A stretch of DNA of 64,000 bases from Paraspadella gotoi. Taxonomy: Eukaryota > Chaetognatha. The notes under the pieces were generated by a model. That model worked only from the letters and a program-made list of their open reading frames with translations, did not search any database and had not been told where the DNA came from. The stretch is from contig CM119267.1 of NCBI GenBank assembly GCA_051294375.1, positions 9,977,458-10,041,457 on the forward strand. The letters run 5' to 3'. The translations under genes and the position numbers were made by a program. Positions 58,601 to 64,000 of this stretch are shown in pieces; position 1 is the first letter of the stretch; the number at the start of each line of letters is the position of its first letter.

Positions 58601-61227
58601 CCGCTAGTTCGTGACTTCTTAAGGGCGTCTTTGAACGACGCCCCCCTACTCGTCGTCTTTTCCCCTCCTGGGATGCAGCGTCGATTCTTCGTATTTTCGA
58701 TGCGGCGCCACGTCCATTTTTCGCCTTTCGAAATTCTTCGCCAATCTCTTTTCCTTTTTGCGATGGCTTCAGCTCGTCGCCCGTCGGAGATTGTCTCACT
58801 TCGTTGTGACCCCGCATACTTCGTTCTCGCGCGGGATCACGTTCGTTTAGTTCCATCCAAACTCTCCAAGACCGACGGGTTGGACACCTTGGCCCGGCCT
58901 TTCGTCTGGATTCCCTTCCGGGCCTCCCTCGCTGCCCTGTAGCAGCTCTACGAGCCTGGTTGTTCGTTCGCGACAGATCTCTCCCGACCATCACGCGCTC
59001 TTCTGTGCCACGTCACGTCCTTTCGTCCTTTATCGACGCAGCGTTTTGCAGCGATCCTCAAAGGCATTTTCTTGAAGCGGACGTCGACGCTCCTCCGGGT
59101 TCAACGCGCTCCATGGCGGTTTCCGACGCCTTTCGCCCGCGGTGTGGATCTTGGCGTCATTCTCCGAGCGGGAGACTGGTCTGGCGCCCAGACCTTCTTC
59201 CGTTTCTATTGTCGGACGTTTCGTGGGGCGACGCCTTTCTGGTTCTCGGACGAGTGATGCATCCCGGCGCAGCAGCTCGGGTTGGCCGGACTGGCCCTGC
59301 AGCGGCAGGGAGCGGCTGCTGCCGCGCGGAGAGGATTAGAGCGCACGGACTTTTGTCTTTTGTTTTCTTCCGTTTCATTACATTTAACTTCGTTTCTTTT
59401 GTTTTTTTATCGTTATTTTTCTGATAACTTTTCGCGATATTGGCACTCGAGGTTAACGAGGGCTTATGTGGGGGGCGGGCGACAAAGAATCAATATTCCA
59501 TAAAGGAATTAGAGATTTACTATGGTTTATATATTTTTAACTCGTGAAAAAATGCATTATTTTAGTTAGTACTTCGTAGTAAGCTGTTATACAGTTAAAC
59601 ACATAATGCATATATTGTGCTTATGTTTCATAATGAGCACCGACGTGATCTCATAAACAAAAAATAATCTTGTAATACGAAGTAATTTTAGTTCACCCAG
59701 CTGAGATTGTTGTGCATTCGTTTTAAGCTTACGGAGTTATGTGACTACGTAGATAAACGTACATATGTTCCATACTTGTGTAATTACTTGACCATCTATA
59801 AATGCGTGTACACTGTACAAAAAAAAATTATAACGGCGCAACACCTTGGAACTTGCCGGTTTTTGTTCGTCAATGACGTTGTCTCGTGCATTGCAGGTCA
59901 GCCCTGAGACTGGACTCATCGATTACGATAGACTGGAAGAGAACGCCCGACTCTTCCATCCGAACATGATCATTGCTGGAATGTCCTGTTACTCGCGGAA
60001 TCTTGACTATGCCCGCTTCCGTCAAATCGCGGATCAAAACGGAGCCTATCTTTTTTCAGACATGGCTCACGTTAGCGGCCTCGGTATGTATATTTTATTA
60101 TACTTTTCATTTTTCTTGCGACTCGCCAGATTATGTCTTGGTTGTTTTTTTTTTCAGTGGCCGCGGGGGTAGTGCCTTCTCCATTTGAACACTCCGATGT
60201 CGTTACGACGACCACTCACAAATCCCTGCGTGGTCCCAGAGCTGCCATGATTTTTTTTAGGAAAGGTCGGTGGGAAAAGCAAGAGAAGGTAGAATTTATG
60301 TGTTTATATATATAAATTTTTTTAAAATTTTTTTTCACATATAGGAGTAAGGTCAATTGACAAAAAGACTGGGGAAAATGTGATGTACAATTTGGAACGA
60401 CCCATCAACGAAGCCGTCTTTCCTGGTCTTCAAGGCGGACCGCACAATAACCAGATTGCTGGAGTCGCCGTTGCCCTAAAGCAGGCCATGTCACCTGCTT
60501 TTAAAGCTTATCAAGAGCAAGTATGATTCGAGTTGAATTTTCTACAATACAATTTTTTATTGAATAATATTTCCGAATATTTATCTACAAAAAGGTGATC
60601 AGGAATGCCCGCTGCATGGCGAGTAGATTCGCCGAGAAGGGATTTAAAGTGGTAAGCGGCGGGACGGACAACCACCTCATTCTGGTCGACTTCCGCGACA
60701 AGAAAATCAATGGATCGCGCGTTGACGCTGTATTGGACGAAGTCAGCATTGCAGGAAACAAGAACACCTGTCCTGGTTGGTTGCCCTCGCTCAGAGTTTT
60801 CATTCCTCTATTTTATTTTTTGAATTCTCACGGGGTTTTTTTCTTGGAAGGGGATAAGTCGGCGTTGAATCCGTCCGGAATGAGATTCGGGTCTCCCGCC
60901 TTGACCTCCCGAAATTTGAAAGAGGCCGACTTTGAGCGAGTTGTCGACTTCATCATTGAAGGCGTTCAAATCGCCCAAGACATTAAGAAAGCCTGCGAAG
61001 GTACGACAGATGATTTTTTTAGCTAGATAATGTTTTAAAATCAAATGATTTATGGTGCCTTTTATGTAACTTGGTTTTCAGATTCACATGCGCATCAACC
61101 GACCTTGAAGGAATTTAAAGTCAAAATGGCGTCGGATTCTGTGTTTCAGGTGCGCTTAGCAGACCTTCGAGGAAAAGTAGAAAAGTTTGCAGAAACTTTT
61201 CCCATGCCTGGCTACGACGAATGGTAG
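52636..61227 (+). CDS. SHMT: serine hydroxymethyltransferase, cytosolic type (10 exons)
   Basis: PLP enzyme converting serine and tetrahydrofolate to glycine and methylene-THF. Exons: 52636-52695, 53202-53374, 53904-54019, 54095-54255, 59897-60083, 60158-60265, 60345-60520, 60595-60775, 60851-61000, 61082-61227; 485 residues. Motifs: [77 protein letters not shown], and the PLP lysine Lys254 in [13 protein letters not shown]. Then [27 protein letters not shown] and [13 protein letters not shown]. There is no mitochondrial presequence, so it is probably cytosolic. Intron 4 is 5.6 kb because a DIRS-type retroelement sits in it. Intron 2 holds a SINE and intron 1 a small CCCTAA-type element. Confidence 0.96.
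52748..52900. repeat. CCCTAA-containing small element, degenerate copy
   Basis: The right end CCAGTCGGTGAAAGTAAAA and preceding AACCCTAAACCC units match 1369-1532. The left half (GATTTTGGCGTTTTCTGAAA) is diverged. Another lone right end (TCGGTCGGCGAATG) lies near 53073-53095. Both are in SHMT intron 1. Confidence 0.5.
53660..53880 (+). mobile_element. tRNA-derived SINE
   Basis: An A box TGGCTGAGCAGG (53670-53681) and a B box GGTTCAATCCC (53713-53723) stand 43 bp apart, the spacing of a tRNA-type internal Pol III promoter. The T-arm pairs, but the acceptor stem does not, so it is not a working tRNA. About 150 bp of non-tRNA tail follows. It lies in SHMT intron 2. Confidence 0.7.
54383..54628 (+). 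repeat. DIRS left inverted terminal repeat
   Basis: From ATTCTGTTGAAGTCGCC through the CACATAAGCCCTCG core to GCTGCGCCGGGATGCATCAC. It is the inverted complement of the right repeat with small indels. Confidence 0.88.
55333..55425 (+). repeat. DIRS internal complementary region
   Basis: The first half (GGGCTTATGTGGGGG..CGACTTCAACAGAAT) is the complement of the left terminus. The second half (CTCTAATTCCTTTATGGAAT..) is the complement of the right terminus. Together they spell the junction of a circular form. This matches the template region in the DIRS-1 replication model. Confidence 0.9.
55600..56600 (+). pseudogene. DIRS gag-like region
   Basis: GC-rich frames between the internal complementary region and RT encode Ala/Arg-rich protein such as [20 protein letters not shown] and [12 protein letters not shown]. 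Position and composition fit DIRS gag, but there is no diagnostic motif. Two frames are used, so it is broken or mis-started. Confidence 0.5.
56890..57930 (+). pseudogene. DIRS reverse transcriptase and RNase H, frameshifted
   Basis: RT motifs in order: [47 protein letters not shown], the active site YLDD (57319-57330) and [10 protein letters not shown]. RNase H motif [12 protein letters not shown] lies near 57815-57850, followed by INVKES. The motifs fall in three different frames, so indels have destroyed the coding sequence. Confidence 0.88.
58420..59257 (+). pseudogene. DIRS tyrosine recombinase, interrupted
   Basis: The catalytic arginine box [16 protein letters not shown] lies at about 58756-58805. 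The C-terminal box [13 protein letters not shown] has the likely catalytic Tyr codon at 59207-59209. A stop at about 58942 and frame changes separate them. Sequence just before it ([18 protein letters not shown], about 58220-58290) matches the domain between RNase H and recombinase in DIRS elements. Confidence 0.85.
59246..59490 (+). repeat. DIRS right inverted terminal repeat
   Basis: Inverted complement of the left repeat, from GTGATGCATCCCGGCGCAGC to GGGCTTATGTGGGGGGCGGG. A further 24-bp terminal extension to 59514 is matched only by the internal complementary region, as known for DIRS right ends. Confidence 0.88.
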
Positions 61228-64000
61228 AAGAAATCGAATTTTTTGACATTGAAATGTCAGTATTTGTTCTAAGTTCCGAGTCATTCCTTTGTGTCTACTT
61301 CCAACCGTGAATTTAGAAAAAAATGTTGTGAACATTATTTTAATTCTTTTATTAGTATTATCGATTATTTTGTTTTTGTTTTTGTTTTGGTTCTTAAGTT
61401 TTTAAATTTTTATATTAGAAAAACTGAAACTCTATAACAGCTTTGTGGAATCTTATTCGAATTCATTCGTTTACTTTTTATAAACGTACGCTGATGTGAC
61501 TTGAGATTACTTACATTATAACGGCTTTTGAAAATTTATTTCTTCGTTCTACTCGCTAGTATATGTAGTAAGTTGTATAATGTATATGTATATGTAGTAG
61601 TATATGTAGCAAGTTGGTTTAGTAATAGAGAAAGATCATGAAACAAGAAAGGTGCAATACAAATAACCCACAATCGAGCCAAATTAGTTAAATTAGTTAA
61701 ACGGGAAGAAAATAATATTATTGAAGACAATGTAATTCCTGGTGGCCTTGCAACTAGAGGCGTTTGGAATCGTTTCGTCCGAGGATAGAAAGTGTCTCTT
61801 GTTTACGGAGAGAGTGAGGTAGCCCAATGCGGCATTGCCGTTACTTACGATTCCAGTCACGTTCTGTACTTTTGTCTTTTCCTTTTTGCGCCCAACATAT
61901 ATTTCGTCTTGGGGCTTGGGTAAATAATAGAGCTTCTAAAAAAGGTCCGTGTTTTAGCAGGTCTAACGGAAAAGGCAGATATACGAGAATACAACAGAGC
62001 CTGTAGACTAAATAGGTATATGAAGTAGGTCGATAATACCTACTTTCTCATCTCATGTAGTGGTCAGTCTGGTGATGATAAAAGGCCGTTCATTAACTGA
62101 GACAGACCTTTCTTACACTAGTTTTAACAACCATTATCGGAATTTACCTAGCTTTATTTATTAAGTAAAGTTAGCTAGTGATACTTATTGCTTTTAAAAA
62201 TAAAAAATGAAATATTTTCGCCGACCGAGGTTTTGGCTTCAATTTTTTCACGAAATACGACACAAGACAAGACAAGACAATTTTTCTTCAAATTAAGATT
62301 CAATCAAACTAGGTTCATACAGTTTTTTCCTCAATTTTTTTTCTTTTTTTTGTGTTTGACATAAGAAAGAAGGTATTGATTAATTTGTTCTGAACTATTC
62401 AATCGTTCTGTTTAAACTGTAGTTAATAAGTTTTATTATAATTTAACACTAGTTTAGACTTGCAGTAAAATAAAAAATGATGCATCAGTTAGACCGTGCA
62501 GCAAGCCTTTTACCAGATCCTAATTTATTTTCTTATGAACAACATCACTCATTCAGGGTCATCACTAAATTTTCCACCAAAGAGTCAAAATATCTAAACA
62601 AAAGGAAAAAAAAGTTTTGTTTACCTATTTCCAGCATAAATTTTTACATATACTTCTTATTTATCTCGGCCATTTATAAATCCATACTAATGCCATAATA
62701 AGTAAATATAATATTTTTCCCCTTAGTTTATTTTGTTTGATACATATCCACAAAGCAAAAATTACTTCCTTACTTGATCAATAATATATGCAATCTAGCT
62801 ATCTAATAAAAAGCAAGACCAAGCAGATTCAAAATTTTTGCTTAAATTTTTTTATGAAATGCTGTTTTAGATTTGTATCTGTTTTAAAAACAGTAAAATT
62901 TCACAATTTCTTGGAAAAATAATTTACTCATGGCATCAACGTAATAATTACGCCATTTTACCATCACTTTTGTCAGCTTTTGATATTTACTAAAAGCAAA
63001 GACTCAGATTTTGAAAATATTGTTGGTTTTAATCTAAATTCGACAGTTCTCTAGTAATAAAGGCGAAAATTTAAGCCAGAAAGAGCTAAAAAATTATAAA
63101 AAGTTTGGGAAAATATAATTATGAATTTTAATCATTTTTTATTTTCTTTCAGTTTTTAAAGTTTAATATTGAGTATTTTGAATTTATTTCTAATAAGTAC
63201 TGTTAAATATTATCCTTTTCATACTTATTCTTCACAAAATTTAGGAATAACTTTTAATAATTATTTTATCAAAAAACTAATAATCATCTTTATATTTTTT
63301 ATATTATATAATATTATATTATTAATAAAATTTATTAAAAATAAAACGTTTAATAAAAAATATAAAGTTTACATTAAATATATATTTCAAAATTAAATCA
63401 AGTATTGATTTAATCATTATTTTATTTAAAAAATCCTTTAAAATTAATTTCACAACTAAGATTACGATCAAAGAAAAATTGCAAAAGTACTCGATCACTT
63501 GGAAACTCTGGAGTTTTCCTTTCCGATCAAGTTTTTTCAGGTTTATCAGTCCTAACTTCTTCTACAGACAAAAAAGAACCTATAAAAATGAGTCGTGACC
63601 CTTCATCTGGTGTAGTTAAAAATTTGGGTAACACTACTAAACAACCTTTAAACCATTTTTAATCCTAAATTATCCCAATTATTTTATATGTAATGCAGCG
63701 AAATTTTATTTTTTACCGACCGGGGTTTTAGCGTTTTTTAAAAAACGATTTAAAAATATTTATTTAAAAAAAAAAAAATTTAAAAATTGAATTACTTTTA
63801 TTTTCGCCGACCATGGTTAGGGAAGTGTTAGGGTTAAGAGTATTTTAGGGTTAGGGGTGGTTAGGGTTAAGAGGGATTAGGGTTAGGGTAATTGAGATAA
63901 TATTTNNNNNNNNNNAGTTTTTTAAAAGACGTTAAAACCGCGGTCGGCGAAAGTAAAATTAACTCCGTAAAGGCATCAGGGAGCATCAGCACGATGATCT
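61228..64000. other. intergenic region to window end
   Basis: AT-rich DNA after SHMT with no supported gene. It holds a lone end of the CCCTAA-type element at 62212-62250 and a larger copy at 63699-63958. Confidence 0.5.
63699..63958. repeat. CCCTAA/TTAGGG-containing element with assembly gap
   Basis: The right end is GGTCGGCGAAAGTAAAATTA. Element-type ends also occur at the left (TTTTTTACCGACCGGGGTTT) and in the middle (TTTTATTTTCGCCGACCATGG), followed by TTAGGG-like units from 63813 to 63891. Ten Ns at 63906-63915 mark an assembly gap. It may be two nested copies. Confidence 0.6.

Larger units (their letters stand above)
54383..59514 (+). mobile_element. DIRS-type tyrosine-recombinase retrotransposon, broken frames
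   Basis: A 5.1-kb insertion inside SHMT intron 4. It has inverted terminal repeats (about 54383-54628 and 59246-59490) and an internal complementary region (55333-55425). In order it carries a gag-like part, reverse transcriptase with YLDD, RNase H, a DIRS-specific domain after RNase H, and a tyrosine recombinase. Its GC-rich codon use differs sharply from the AT-rich surroundings. At least three frame changes within RT-RNase H and stops in the recombinase mean it is inactive. No target duplication was seen, as expected for DIRS insertion by recombination. Confidence 0.93.

Overview
The window is nuclear DNA of an invertebrate animal. Genes are split by many short GT-AG introns, intergenic DNA is AT-rich, and the gene set is metazoan: dystrobrevin, synaptogyrin, APH-1, cohesin SMC1, a lipoprotein receptor and FAM13. 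The species cannot be named from sequence alone. Fourteen protein-coding genes were reconstructed by joining exons by eye. Splice phases close in every model, and lengths fit the families.

Layout. From about 0.7 to 35 kb, eleven genes all lie on the minus strand: GABARAP/Atg8, a monocarboxylate transporter (SLC16), a FAM13-type RhoGAP, dystrobrevin, ATG4 (C/D type), TTC4, APH-1, AMACR, synaptogyrin, TFDP (E2F partner) and SMC1. At about 35 kb the polarity flips. SMC1 is head-to-head with a VLDLR-like receptor on the plus strand, followed by a USP36/42-type deubiquitinase and cytosolic serine hydroxymethyltransferase (SHMT), all plus. Within the minus block some neighbours are very close (80 to 262 bp from stop to next start). 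Eight genes have a good 3' splice acceptor 3 to 27 nt before the ATG, which fits spliced leaders (trans-splicing), and possibly operons, or very short 5'UTR exons.

Functional links: Atg8 and its processing protease ATG4 lie in the same window, and ATG4 ends in an Atg8-binding-like motif. The other genes show no obvious shared pathway.

Introns and intergenic DNA carry much mobile DNA. The most striking item is a 5.1-kb DIRS-type tyrosine-recombinase retrotransposon in an SHMT intron. It has inverted terminal repeats and an internal complementary region that rebuilds the circle junction, but its frames are broken. Other repeats are: a roughly 1-kb foldback element with ~220-bp arms; two copies of a TA-flanked inverted-repeat element; two copies of a GTCGGATCTGC-ended element; a small element with CCCTAA-like internal repeats; a tRNA-derived SINE; an LTR-like fragment at the 3' end of the transporter gene; a 0.9-kb polypyrimidine tract; and an 18-19 bp minisatellite.
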